64,000 bases of DNA from CAZKAP01 sp964552195 (GTDB taxonomy: Bacteria; Bacteroidota; Bacteroidia; Flavobacteriales; Flavobacteriaceae): the NCBI GenBank assembly GCA_964552195.1, contig CAZKFM010000014.1, positions 3,279-67,278 on the forward strand, in the 5' to 3' direction. Of this stretch, positions 16,660 through 24,180 are shown piece after piece. The stretch's first letter is position 1, and every line of letters begins with the position of its first letter. The notes under the pieces were generated by a model, which was not told where the DNA came from, made no database searches, and worked only from the letters and a program-made list of their open reading frames with translations. The position numbers were made by a program, and so were the translations under genes.

Positions 16660-17414
16660 AGGCGCGGATAAACCACGGACATAATACCTGGGAGGTCGAT
16701 TACGATCGCCCAGTGGATCTTTCCATACCCCTGTGTTCCGAGGGAGGAGTACAGGCATGGGGAGTGGGGCCCGCCCGAATCGAACCCTACCGCTTTGGGG
16801 GACAGACGTTTTCAGTTGAGGCCGGGAGTCCGGTGAATTTCTGCGAATTGCAGTTCGGTCCACATGCCCATGTAACGCATACCGAGACCAGTGGACACAT
16901 CAGGGAGAAGGGGGAAACCGTTAATCGGGTACTTCCTTTTTTTCGGGGTCCGGCGCGGCTGATCAGCATTGAGCCCGAGGTCCATAACGGAATGGCCAGT
17001 ATCGGTGCAGATCAGGTGATGGAAAAGCTCCAAACCGAGGTTACCGGAGCACTCGTGATTCGTACGCTGCCCAATTCCCCGGACAAGAAGAGTGCGCAAT
17101 ATACGGGCCGGAATCCCGCTTTTCTAGAACCTGAGGCCATGCAGTACATACTGAATTCAGGGGTTGAACATCTGTTGGTGGATCTGCCTTCGGTGGACCC
17201 GGAACGCGATGGGGGCGCCGTCCGGGCGCACCGGATTTTCTGGGGCGCTGATGATTTTCCGGAAGCCCGAAGTGGAGCAACCATAACGGAACTCATATAT
17301 GTCCCCGGGGATATCCAGGATGGGGATTACTGGCTGGAGCTGCATGTGGCGCCCGTGGAATCGGATGCCTCACCGAGCCGCCCACTGCTGTTTCCCTTAA
17401 AGAAGATACTATGA
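16656..17414 (+). CDS. Cyclase family protein (kynurenine formamidase-like hydrolase)
   Basis: This 252-residue protein of the cyclase/kynurenine formamidase fold opens with VDLSIPLCSEGG. It has a metal-site variant GPHAHVTHTETSGHI in place of the classical HxGTHxDxPxH, and conserved LLVDLPSVDPERDGG. These enzymes are metal-dependent amidohydrolases. The substrate here is unknown, because no kynurenine pathway genes are nearby. It overlaps hemW by 4 bp and the next gene by 4 bp, so it lies in a tightly packed operon. Confidence 0.82.
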   Translation: MKARINHGHNTWEVDYDRPVDLSIPLCSEGGVQAWGVGPARIEPYRFGGQTFSVEAGSPVNFCELQFGPHAHVTHTETSGHIREKGETVNRVLPFFRGPARLISIEPEVHNGMASIGADQVMEKLQTEVTGALVIRTLPNSPDKKSAQYTGRNPAFLEPEAMQYILNSGVEHLLVDLPSVDPERDGGAVRAHRIFWGADDFPEARSGATITELIYVPGDIQDGDYWLELHVAPVESDASPSRPLLFPLKKIL

Positions 17415-18073
17415 TGAACGGTTTAGTCGAGGCCTTACTGGGCGTTTTACTGGGAGTACTGATCACGTATTGGTTTGTACAGGAGCGGGGAAGCCGTCGT
17501 CGGCGTCAACGAACCCACGAGCAGGGTATGCTGATACTGGAGAAAATCAAAAGCGTGTGCAAGCTGGTGACCGTCGAGGGCGATTTCGCCGAGATCTATC
17601 GGTACGAGCACATCAAAGACGGGTTCATGAATATCCTGAGCAGCAAGAAGAAGGCACTGATCATTATTAATGCCAAGGCCCAGGTAGGTTACGATCTCAA
17701 GAAGATGCGCCTGCAGGCCGACGAGTCGCAGCGCATCATACGCGTGCAGTCCTTTCCGCAGCCCGAACTCCTTTCCGTCAGTCCCAACCTGCAGTTTTAC
17801 GACATTAAGAACGGTCTGTTCAATTCCTTCTCTCCGGACGACCTGACGGACCTGAATCAGCGGGCCCGGGAATACATCGAGGAGAAGATCCCGGACAGCA
17901 GCCTGATGCATACGGCCCGAGCCGAAGCCCTGCAGGCCATACAGGTAATCGAGAAGATCGTCGGCACCATAGGATGGACCCTGGATTACAGTTCGCTCGA
18001 GCTCACGGAGGAAGACTGGATGTTACTCAAAGCGAACGGGCAAGCCACAACCGAAAGCGAAACCGATGAATAA
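17411..18073 (+). CDS. DUF4230 family protein with N-terminal membrane anchor
   Basis: This 220-residue protein has one N-terminal transmembrane segment (LLGVLLGVLITYWFV) followed by a basic stop-transfer stretch. It then has the soluble DUF4230 domain (SVCKLVTVEGDFAEIYRYEHI onward), common in Bacteroidota and of unknown function. The start ATG overlaps the stop of the cyclase gene, and its own 3' end overlaps the next gene by 8 bp. Confidence 0.82.
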   Translation: MMNGLVEALLGVLLGVLITYWFVQERGSRRRRQRTHEQGMLILEKIKSVCKLVTVEGDFAEIYRYEHIKDGFMNILSSKKKALIIINAKAQVGYDLKKMRLQADESQRIIRVQSFPQPELLSVSPNLQFYDIKNGLFNSFSPDDLTDLNQRAREYIEEKIPDSSLMHTARAEALQAIQVIEKIVGTIGWTLDYSSLELTEEDWMLLKANGQATTESETDE

Positions 18074-18425
18074 TGAAAGTCTGCGATCGTATTGCCTCTC
18101 GAAGAAAGGAGTTGAGGAGACTTTGCCATTCGACGAGGTGACCCTCGTCTTTAAAGTGATGGGAAAGATGTTTGCCGCTATGGGTCTGGAGTACGGAGAG
18201 CCCAGGATCAACCTGAAATGCGATCCCGACAGGGCGGTGAAACTGCGGGAGGAATACCCGGAGAATGCTTTACCCGGCTATCACATGAGCAAAAAGCACT
18301 GGAACACCGTGGTAGCCAACGACGGCCTGCCGGATGCACTGGTCCGGGTATGGATCGACCACAGTTATGACCTGGTCGTGGCGAGCCTGTCTAAAAAACT
18401 CAGGGAGGAGCTGGCTTCGTTATGA
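18066..18425 (+). CDS. MmcQ/YjbR family DNA-binding-type protein
   Basis: This 119-residue protein of the YjbR/MmcQ (CyaY-like fold) family has CLSKKGVEETLPFDEVTLVFKVMGKMFA at the start and PGYHMSKKHWNTV in the middle, both diagnostic. Members bind double-stranded DNA in vitro, and the role is unclear. It is the last gene of the ruvC-hemW run, overlapping the DUF4230 gene. About 200 bp with no visible gene follow before the signalling block. Confidence 0.88.
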   Translation: MNNESLRSYCLSKKGVEETLPFDEVTLVFKVMGKMFAAMGLEYGEPRINLKCDPDRAVKLREEYPENALPGYHMSKKHWNTVVANDGLPDALVRVWIDHSYDLVVASLSKKLREELASL

Positions 18426-18625
18426 GTGTAAGAGTTTAAAAATGAACTTTTTATCGACTGTTTCGGAGAGAATTTCAAAATAAATGCCCCCATTTATCGT
18501 TCCTGGATTTAAGTATTTACCTACAAAAGTATGCCATTCGTCGAAGGAAAAGGCAATTTGACCCGGGTATGGACGATTGTAAGAATAAGATGTAAGAAAT
18601 TTGTAGTATATAAAAGAGTATTGCC

Positions 18626-19021
18626 GTGACTGTACTATTCATAGAAGACGATATGATCGAGACGATGAAGCTTCATCGCGCTCTGGATAAGGTGGGTTCC
18701 AAACACAAAATACTCGAGGCGACTAATGGAGAAGAGGCCCTGGAGATCCTGAAAAACACCCTGCCGGATATCATATTACTGGATTTGAATATGCCCCGCA
18801 TGAGCGGCATCGAGTTCCTGTCCATACTGAAGGCCGACGATAAACTCAAGTACCTTCCTACCATTATACTCACCACCTCGGAGAACCGCACCGATTTGCT
18901 CAAGTGTTTCGAAATCGGAATAGCCGGGTATGTAGTCAAGCCCCTCAAATATGAGGAATACGAAGAACGAATTCGAAAGGTGTTTGATTATTGGGAGATG
19001 AGCGAACTCATCAAAGCCTAA
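18626..19021 (+). CDS. Single-domain response regulator (CheY-like)
   Basis: This 131-residue receiver domain has no output domain. The acidic pocket (Glu7, Asp8, Asp9), phosphoacceptor Asp53 (LLDLNMP), conserved Thr/Ser in ILTTSENRTD and Lys in VVKPLKYEEY are all present, so it should be phosphorylatable. The start is GTG 18626. It sits directly upstream of the H-NOX operon with a 167-bp gap that contains a promoter-like site, so it is probably transcribed separately, yet it is a plausible extra partner of the neighbouring kinase. Output must be by protein-protein contact. Confidence 0.9.
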   Translation: MTVLFIEDDMIETMKLHRALDKVGSKHKILEATNGEEALEILKNTLPDIILLDLNMPRMSGIEFLSILKADDKLKYLPTIILTTSENRTDLLKCFEIGIAGYVVKPLKYEEYEERIRKVFDYWEMSELIKA

Positions 19022-19033
19022 CAAAAAACGGCG

Positions 19034-19079
19034 TTTCACAACATTCTTTAGTCCACGGTTAGGCCTATTCTTACATTTA
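19034..19079 (+). promoter_or_regulatory. Promoter A: TCACAAC box and -7-like element of the H-NOX operon
   Basis: TCACAAC (19036-19042, within TTTCACAACATT) is followed by TACATTTA (19072-19079), similar to TAnnTTTG. Box end to -7 start is 30 nt, identical to the three exopolysaccharide promoters described below. Unlike those, no good second copy lies 21 bp upstream. It lies about 110-150 bp before the H-NOX start. It suggests shared or autoregulatory control by one regulator. Confidence 0.45.
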
Positions 19080-19188
19080 TTCTGGAATGCGACTCGCTTC
19101 CGGATGGACGTCTGAGGGTCTGTTATCCGTTACAGATCAAAAGGCAGCTGCCGGTAAAGTTCGCATCCAGACCTAAACGATCTTAGAG

Positions 19189-19737
19189 ATGAAAGGACTG
19201 ATCTTTACCGAATTCCTAGACATGGTGGAATCCGAATTCGGCCTGGCCGTCGTGGACGCCATAATCGAGCGTTCCAACCTTCCTTCCGAAGGGGTCTATA
19301 CCTCCGTAGGTACTTACGATTTCGCTGAAATGCTCAGCCTGGTGACCGAACTCCAGAAGGAAACTGGCCTGCCGCTTCCCGACCTGCTCCGCAGTTTCGG
19401 GCATTACCTCTTCGGCAGCCTCAAGCGTGTCCATCCCGAGGTGATGAGCAGCTACGAATCGCCCATGGCGATGATCGCTTCCATAGAAGATCACATCCAT
19501 GTTCATGTGCGCAAGCTCTATCCGGATGCGGAGTTGCCCACCTTTAAGGTGCTGTCCAGGGAAGAGACCAGCCTCGAACTGATCTATTCTTCCCGCAGGG
19601 GACTGGGTTATCTGGCACTGGGCTTGATCGAGAAGACCTTCGAACATTTCGGCAAGGAGGCCCGTATAGAAATGGAAGCCATGAACGAGGAAGGAACCGA
19701 GGTTAGGTTTGTGATACTTCAATATGCAGAGTGTTGA
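19189..19737 (+). CDS. H-NOX haem-based gas (nitric oxide) sensor
   Basis: This 182-residue stand-alone H-NOX (HNOB) domain has a proximal haem ligand that aligns with His104 (IHVHVRKLYP; the proline eight residues later matches soluble guanylate cyclase). The haem propionate-binding YxSxR signature is intact as Tyr133-Ser135-Arg137. In facultative aerobes such proteins bind NO through ferrous haem and inhibit or modulate a neighbouring histidine kinase. Here the kinase gene overlaps the H-NOX 3' end by 14 bp, so they are translationally coupled. A distal-pocket tyrosine, which would favour oxygen binding, is not obvious, which fits NO sensing; that part is inference. Confidence 0.93.
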   Translation: MKGLIFTEFLDMVESEFGLAVVDAIIERSNLPSEGVYTSVGTYDFAEMLSLVTELQKETGLPLPDLLRSFGHYLFGSLKRVHPEVMSSYESPMAMIASIEDHIHVHVRKLYPDAELPTFKVLSREETSLELIYSSRRGLGYLALGLIEKTFEHFGKEARIEMEAMNEEGTEVRFVILQYAEC

Positions 19738-22099
19738 TTACGAAATACTTGAACGTGCGCTGCAGCGTGAGCGAAAGGCCCGAAAACAGGCAGAAAAACT
19801 GCTTGAGGAAAAGGCCAATGAGCTCTATCAGACCGCCCGCCATCTGAGGGAAACCAACGAGAAGCTGCAAGTACTCATGGACGAACAGGGACCGGATTCC
19901 CTGGGGGACTTCATGAGTATCATCGACCCCTATGTGGTCATGGACCTGAATTCCCGGGTACTCAAGATGAATACCAGCGCCAAGGAGTTCCTGGGCTACG
20001 ATCAGACCGAAGAAGAGGTTATACTATCAGACCTGGTGCATCCCGATTATGTGGAGTATACCCGGGAGTCCTTCCAGAACCTCATGAAGGTCGGGATCAT
20101 TAAAAATTACAACCCCATTATTCGCACCCGTACCCAAGGTGAGCGATCTGTGAACATCAATGCCAGTGTAATCCTGGATAGGGAGGGCAATCCCATTGCC
20201 GCTCAGGGGGTACTCAGGGACGTCACCCAGGAAAGGGAGATCAAACGGTTGCTGGACCAGCAACGCAGGGAACAAGACATCATCGTGGAGAATTCCCCTT
20301 TAGGAATACTCCTGCTCGATCAGGAACAAATAATCAAAGCCAATCGCTCCTTTATTAAACTCACCGGATACGATATTAACGATATACGAGGCCATAGTCT
20401 GGACGATTTCTCGGAATCGGAGGAAATCATGTGGTATGAAAAGGAGCTGAAACCCGATACGGCTCCGCTCAAAGCGCATAACCGGGTCACCGAAGTGCGG
20501 AGGTTTACCCGAAAAAATGGCGGATACTTCCTGGGAAAGACCAGCATCAGCGAGGTACGGGATGCATCCGGGGCACTTCTATACAAGGTGGCTGTTATTG
20601 AGGACATTACAAGCGACCTGCTCGCGGACAAAAAACTCAGGGCCTCCGAGGAACGCATGGTTTCCCTGATTCGCAACCTGCAGACCGGGATCCTGGTGGA
20701 GGACGAGAACCAGCAGATTACGCTGGCCAACGACAAATATTGTGAGCTACTCGGACTCGAGATACTGCCCGAATCCCTGCACGGGCTGTCCGGTGAAACC
20801 CTGCGTCTGCAACAACGGGAAATTTATAGAGACGACGACATAGTCGAGAACCGACTTCGGTATATATTGCAGAAGAAGGAACTCGTTCTTTCAGACGAAC
20901 TGATTCTCAAGGATGGGCGTACCCTGGAGCGGGATTATATTCCCATTTACAGCGGGGATACGTATAAGGGCCACCTGTGGAGTTATAATGATGTTACCCT
21001 TCGAAATAACTACCGCAGAAACCTGGAGGTACAGAAAGCCAAGTACAGCAGCATTATTGCCCATATGAACCTGGGACTCATCGAGGTGAGCCTGAGCGAT
21101 ACGGTAATTATGGTGAACCAGAGCTTCTGCCAGATGAGCGGCTTCAGCAGCCAGGAACTCGTGGGCCGGAAGCTGGATGAGTTCCTGCAGTTCGATCTGA
21201 AGAATTCGGAACCCTCGGATTATCAGAGCCAGTTTATTACCGACGACGGTTTTCAGTCCAGTGAAATCCGGGTATGCCGAAAGGACGGTGAGAAGCGCAC
21301 CTGGTTTATCAGCGGGGCTCCAAACTACGGGGAGACAGGTAAGTACAGCGGGTATATTCTAGTGACCCTGGATATTACCGAACTCAAGGAATTGCAGACC
21401 CAGAAGGAAAAACTGCTTAAGGAACTGGAAGACAGCAATAGGGGCCTGGAGGAATACGCACATATCGTTTCGCACGATTTGAAGTCGCCCCTGCGGAGTG
21501 TGTCCGCCCTGTCCACCTGGCTGCACGACGATTACAAGGACCAGCTGGACGAGAACGGACAGTACAACCTGAAGATGATGCAGGAGAAGATCGAGGGCAT
21601 GGACCGGCTTATCGACGGAATTCTGAAGTACTCCACGGTAAACAGTTCGACCCTGGATCAGACCGAATTCAATGTTACCGAGGTGATCCGGGAGATATCG
21701 GAGATTATCTATATACCCGATCACGTCCGGGTGCGAATCGTAAGCAACCTTCCCGTGTTACGGGCCGACCGCACTAAGATCTATCAGGTATTCCAGAACC
21801 TGATCGGCAATGCCGTGGTCAATATTGAAAAACCACAGGGCTTCGTGGACATAGGTTTCGAGGATCAGGCAACCCACTGGCAATTCTCGGTGGCCGATAA
21901 CGGCGTTGGAATTCCCAGCGAATACCACGAGAAGATCTTCGAGATCTTTCAGTCCATAGGCAGCCGCGACCGATCGACCGGCATCGGACTGTCCATCATC
22001 AAGAAGATCGTCGATCGTTACCAGGGCAAGATCTGGCTGGAGAGCGAAGTCGGCATAGGTACAACGTTTTATTTCACCCTGAAAAAAGAATTGCAGTAA
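19724..22099 (+). CDS. PAS-domain sensor histidine kinase paired with H-NOX
   Basis: This 791-residue kinase shows no transmembrane segments, so it is cytosolic. Order: N-terminal coiled coil (about 1-50), four PAS domains (about 65-180, 185-300, 310-430, 435-555), HisKA with phospho-His584 (HIVSHDLKSPLRS), and HATPase (N-box NLIGNAVVN, G1 DNGVGIPSEY, G2 TGIGLSIIKKI). It lacks its own receiver, so it needs separate partners. Hpt and LytTR proteins are encoded directly downstream. The N-box reads NxxxNA with VVN following, slightly unusual but with the key Asn kept. The 14-bp overlap with the H-NOX gene makes H-NOX control of autophosphorylation the obvious model. Confidence 0.93.
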   Translation: MQSVDYEILERALQRERKARKQAEKLLEEKANELYQTARHLRETNEKLQVLMDEQGPDSLGDFMSIIDPYVVMDLNSRVLKMNTSAKEFLGYDQTEEEVILSDLVHPDYVEYTRESFQNLMKVGIIKNYNPIIRTRTQGERSVNINASVILDREGNPIAAQGVLRDVTQEREIKRLLDQQRREQDIIVENSPLGILLLDQEQIIKANRSFIKLTGYDINDIRGHSLDDFSESEEIMWYEKELKPDTAPLKAHNRVTEVRRFTRKNGGYFLGKTSISEVRDASGALLYKVAVIEDITSDLLADKKLRASEERMVSLIRNLQTGILVEDENQQITLANDKYCELLGLEILPESLHGLSGETLRLQQREIYRDDDIVENRLRYILQKKELVLSDELILKDGRTLERDYIPIYSGDTYKGHLWSYNDVTLRNNYRRNLEVQKAKYSSIIAHMNLGLIEVSLSDTVIMVNQSFCQMSGFSSQELVGRKLDEFLQFDLKNSEPSDYQSQFITDDGFQSSEIRVCRKDGEKRTWFISGAPNYGETGKYSGYILVTLDITELKELQTQKEKLLKELEDSNRGLEEYAHIVSHDLKSPLRSVSALSTWLHDDYKDQLDENGQYNLKMMQEKIEGMDRLIDGILKYSTVNSSTLDQTEFNVTEVIREISEIIYIPDHVRVRIVSNLPVLRADRTKIYQVFQNLIGNAVVNIEKPQGFVDIGFEDQATHWQFSVADNGVGIPSEYHEKIFEIFQSIGSRDRSTGIGLSIIKKIVDRYQGKIWLESEVGIGTTFYFTLKKELQ

Positions 22100-22150
22100 A
22101 ACGGCGTTAATATACGTAAGAAAAGTCCCATTGAATCCCCCTAAACACCC

Positions 22151-22480
22151 ATGAACGAACAACCGAACTTAAGCTATATCGAGGAAATCGCAGGCGGCAA
22201 CAAGGAGTTTGAAAAGAAGTTTTTCGACATACTTCAGCTCGAGTTTCCCAAGGAAAAGGAATCCTACGACGAGTTCGTATCGGCCCAGGATTTCGAGGAG
22301 GCCTCCAAGGTGGTGCACAAAATCAAGCACAAACTGGGCATCCTGAGCATGAAGGAAGGCTATCAGCTGGCCATTGCCTACGAAAATGAGCTCAAGGCCG
22401 GAAATCTGGAGCTCCGGCAGAATTTCGATGAACTGCTCGAGACGGTACGGGAGTTCATCGAACAAATAGAAACGCCATGA
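22151..22480 (+). CDS. Histidine phosphotransfer (Hpt) protein
   Basis: This 109-residue all-helical Hpt domain has predicted phospho-His56 in VVHKIKHKLGIL, matching HxxK with Lys59. A second His60 lies one turn later. It would relay phosphate between the kinase (51 bp upstream) and a receiver such as the LytTR regulator. Its stop overlaps the regulator's start by 4 bp. Its presence implies a multistep relay with an intermediate receiver, for which the single-domain receivers at 18626 or 23770 are candidates. Confidence 0.87.
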   Translation: MNEQPNLSYIEEIAGGNKEFEKKFFDILQLEFPKEKESYDEFVSAQDFEEASKVVHKIKHKLGILSMKEGYQLAIAYENELKAGNLELRQNFDELLETVREFIEQIETP

Positions 22481-23190
22481 GAGGGATTATAGTCGACGAT
22501 GAAATGACTGCCCGGCAGATTGTCAGGGGCCTGTGCAGGCAGGTTCCCGGTATCGAGATCGTCGAAGAGTTCTCCGACGCCATACAGGCATTGAAATTCA
22601 TGAATCACCAGGAGATCGATCTGATCTTCCTGGATATTCACATGCCCGGTTTAACGGGTATTGACTTCATACAGACCCTGAAGCATCCTCCGCGAATTGT
22701 ACTCACCACTTCGGATACCCATTTCGCCATCGAGGCGTATGAGTACCCTTTCGTGGTGGACTACCTCGTCAAACCGATCAAGCAGGAGCGCTTCCTGAAG
22801 ATGCTCGACCGTCTGGAAATTCATAGGAATGCCCTGCATGTCGGCACTAAGGCCACTGGAGTACCCTCCGATTCCGGTAATGAGGATCTCTATGTGAATA
22901 TAGACCGCAGGCTGATCAAGATTAGATTCGACGACTTGCTTTGGATCGAGGCCAAAGGGGACTATATAGTAATCAAAACGGACAAGGAGGAAATCAAGGT
23001 CCATTCCACCCTGAAGAAAATCAAGGAAAAGTTACCGGCAGTTCGCTTTATACAAATTCATCGGAGTTATATCATCAACCATACCCGAATTATCGATATA
23101 CAGGACAACAGTGTGCTCATAGACCGAAAGGTTATTCCGATCAGCCGATCGAACCGCCCGGAGCTGATGCAGCGTCTGAACCTGTTGTAA
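22477..23190 (+). CDS. LytTR-family response regulator
   Basis: This 237-residue regulator has an N-terminal receiver with acidic pocket Asp7-Asp8-Glu9, phospho-Asp53 (IFLDIHMPGLTG) and a conserved Lys in YLVKPIKQER. A LytTR DNA-binding domain occupies about residues 135-237 (LWIEAKGDYIVIKT, HSTLKKIKEKL, FIQIHRSYIINH), the classic motif set. LytTR proteins bind pairs of about 9-bp direct repeats about 21 bp apart. Exactly such repeats (TYACAAC) occur upstream of three exopolysaccharide operons in this window, making this protein their best candidate activator. It overlaps the Hpt gene by 4 bp. Confidence 0.93.
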   Translation: MRGIIVDDEMTARQIVRGLCRQVPGIEIVEEFSDAIQALKFMNHQEIDLIFLDIHMPGLTGIDFIQTLKHPPRIVLTTSDTHFAIEAYEYPFVVDYLVKPIKQERFLKMLDRLEIHRNALHVGTKATGVPSDSGNEDLYVNIDRRLIKIRFDDLLWIEAKGDYIVIKTDKEEIKVHSTLKKIKEKLPAVRFIQIHRSYIINHTRIIDIQDNSVLIDRKVIPISRSNRPELMQRLNLL

Positions 23191-23213
23191 TTAACTTATA
23201 AATTCACCGAACC

Positions 23214-23480
23214 ATGGCCGTAAACATTCAAGAAAACAAGGGGATATTCGAACTCAGCGGAAGCCTGAGCGCCCAGAACCTGGGGGCGATACAGACGTAT
23301 TTCCTTCTTGTACTCGAGCAGCAATCGGAGATTGTGATCAACGTGGAAAACCTGGAGGCCATCGACAGCAGTGCGCTGCGTTATCTTAAGGAATTACCAG
23401 CGATAGCGCGGGGTATGGAGGCCCGGGTCACCGTTGTGGGAACCGAAATTCCCCAACAGGTAGATACCCAAACCGAATAG
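23214..23480 (+). CDS. STAS-domain protein (anti-sigma factor antagonist-like)
   Basis: This 88-residue STAS domain (FELSGSLSAQNLGAIQTYFL, VINVENLEAIDSSALRYLK) has the DSSAL motif at the position phosphorylated in SpoIIAA/RsbV-type proteins. It is the last gene of the H-NOX operon, 23 bp after the LytTR gene, and is followed by a terminator. No anti-sigma kinase is present in the window, so the partner is unknown. Bacteroidota often carry such orphan STAS proteins next to two-component genes. Confidence 0.82.
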   Translation: MAVNIQENKGIFELSGSLSAQNLGAIQTYFLLVLEQQSEIVINVENLEAIDSSALRYLKELPAIARGMEARVTVVGTEIPQQVDTQTE

Positions 23481-23539
23481 TTCAGTCATTTCAGAGGCAA
23501 CACCTCAGGACTGACACACAGGACACCCCCAATGTATCG

Positions 23540-23571
23540 AACCGGGCCCATCGAAGGTCCCGGTTTTTTTG
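23540..23571 (+). terminator. Terminator of the H-NOX signalling operon
   Basis: AACCGGG pairs with CCCGGTT around a 16-nt loop region (partly extendable through GCC/GGT), followed by seven T. It separates the signalling operon from the exopolysaccharide operon. Confidence 0.8.
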
Positions 23572-23685
23572 TTTCCGGTTTTGATGAGGCACTTAGGCAT
23601 TAGATTTTGAGGACTCACCCCCGGATTTAGGCATCCCATCGACAAAGGGTGCGCTCCCATCGGTGTATGACGTAAAATGCACCGA

Positions 23686-23750
23686 TCACAACGATACACA
23701 AGTCCTTCACAACATAGAATTTAACCCGGTAGGGCTTTGTCTTAATTTCC
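23686..23750 (+). promoter_or_regulatory. Promoter B: paired TCACAAC repeats and -7-like box of the EPS operon
   Basis: TCACAAC occurs at 23686-23692 and 23707-23713, an exact 7-mer direct repeat with 21-bp period. TAATTTCC (23743-23750), a weak TAnnTTTG match, begins 30 nt after the second copy and 27 bp before the receiver ATG at 23770. The repeat pair has the geometry of a LytTR binding site. The remainder of the 289-bp interval contains only the preceding terminator. Confidence 0.6.
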
Positions 23751-23769
23751 ATAGAAAATACCCTAGGAC

Positions 23770-24132
23770 ATGAAAATACTGGTAGTAGATGACAAGCAAT
23801 CATTGAGTGAACTGGTCTCCCAATTCCTCGGACAGACCTACGACGTGACCGTTATGGACAACGGCCTCAGGGCAATTACCTGGCTTCAGCAAGGCAATTT
23901 GCCGGACCTGATTATCACCGATCTGGAGATGCCAGAAATGGACGGCTTCGAACTAATCAAGCAAGTTAAGACCAGTGGAATGTTCTCGGACATTCCAATT
24001 ATCGTACTGAGTTGTCGTGACAACAGCGCCGACCGAATCGAGTGCCTGAAACTGGGTGCCGACGATTATCTGGTTAAACCCTTCAATCCTGAGGAGCTGC
24101 TGATCCGCGTGGACAAGCTGGTGGTACGCTAG
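23770..24132 (+). CDS. Single-domain response regulator heading the EPS operon
   Basis: This 120-residue receiver has Asp7/Asp8, phosphoacceptor Asp51 (IITDLEMPEMDG), a Ser/Thr in IVLSCRDN and Lys in YLVKPFNPEEL, all intact. It has no output domain. It lies 48 bp before the sugar transferase that itself carries an N-terminal pseudo-receiver, so it could heterodimerise with or modulate that enzyme. It could equally serve as a phosphate sink or as the relay receiver feeding the Hpt protein. Confidence 0.9.
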   Translation: MKILVVDDKQSLSELVSQFLGQTYDVTVMDNGLRAITWLQQGNLPDLIITDLEMPEMDGFELIKQVKTSGMFSDIPIIVLSCRDNSADRIECLKLGADDYLVKPFNPEELLIRVDKLVVR

Positions 24133-24180
24133 GTCCATGTTTCGCTCTACTAGCAGGAGCCTCTCACTAAATCCGGTAAC

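Noticed and set aside
22100..22125. A further regulator site resembling the AAACGGCGTT flank seen at the H-NOX and rfb promoters
   Set aside because: It lacks the TYACAAC core and the spaced -7 box, and it lies between co-transcribed genes.
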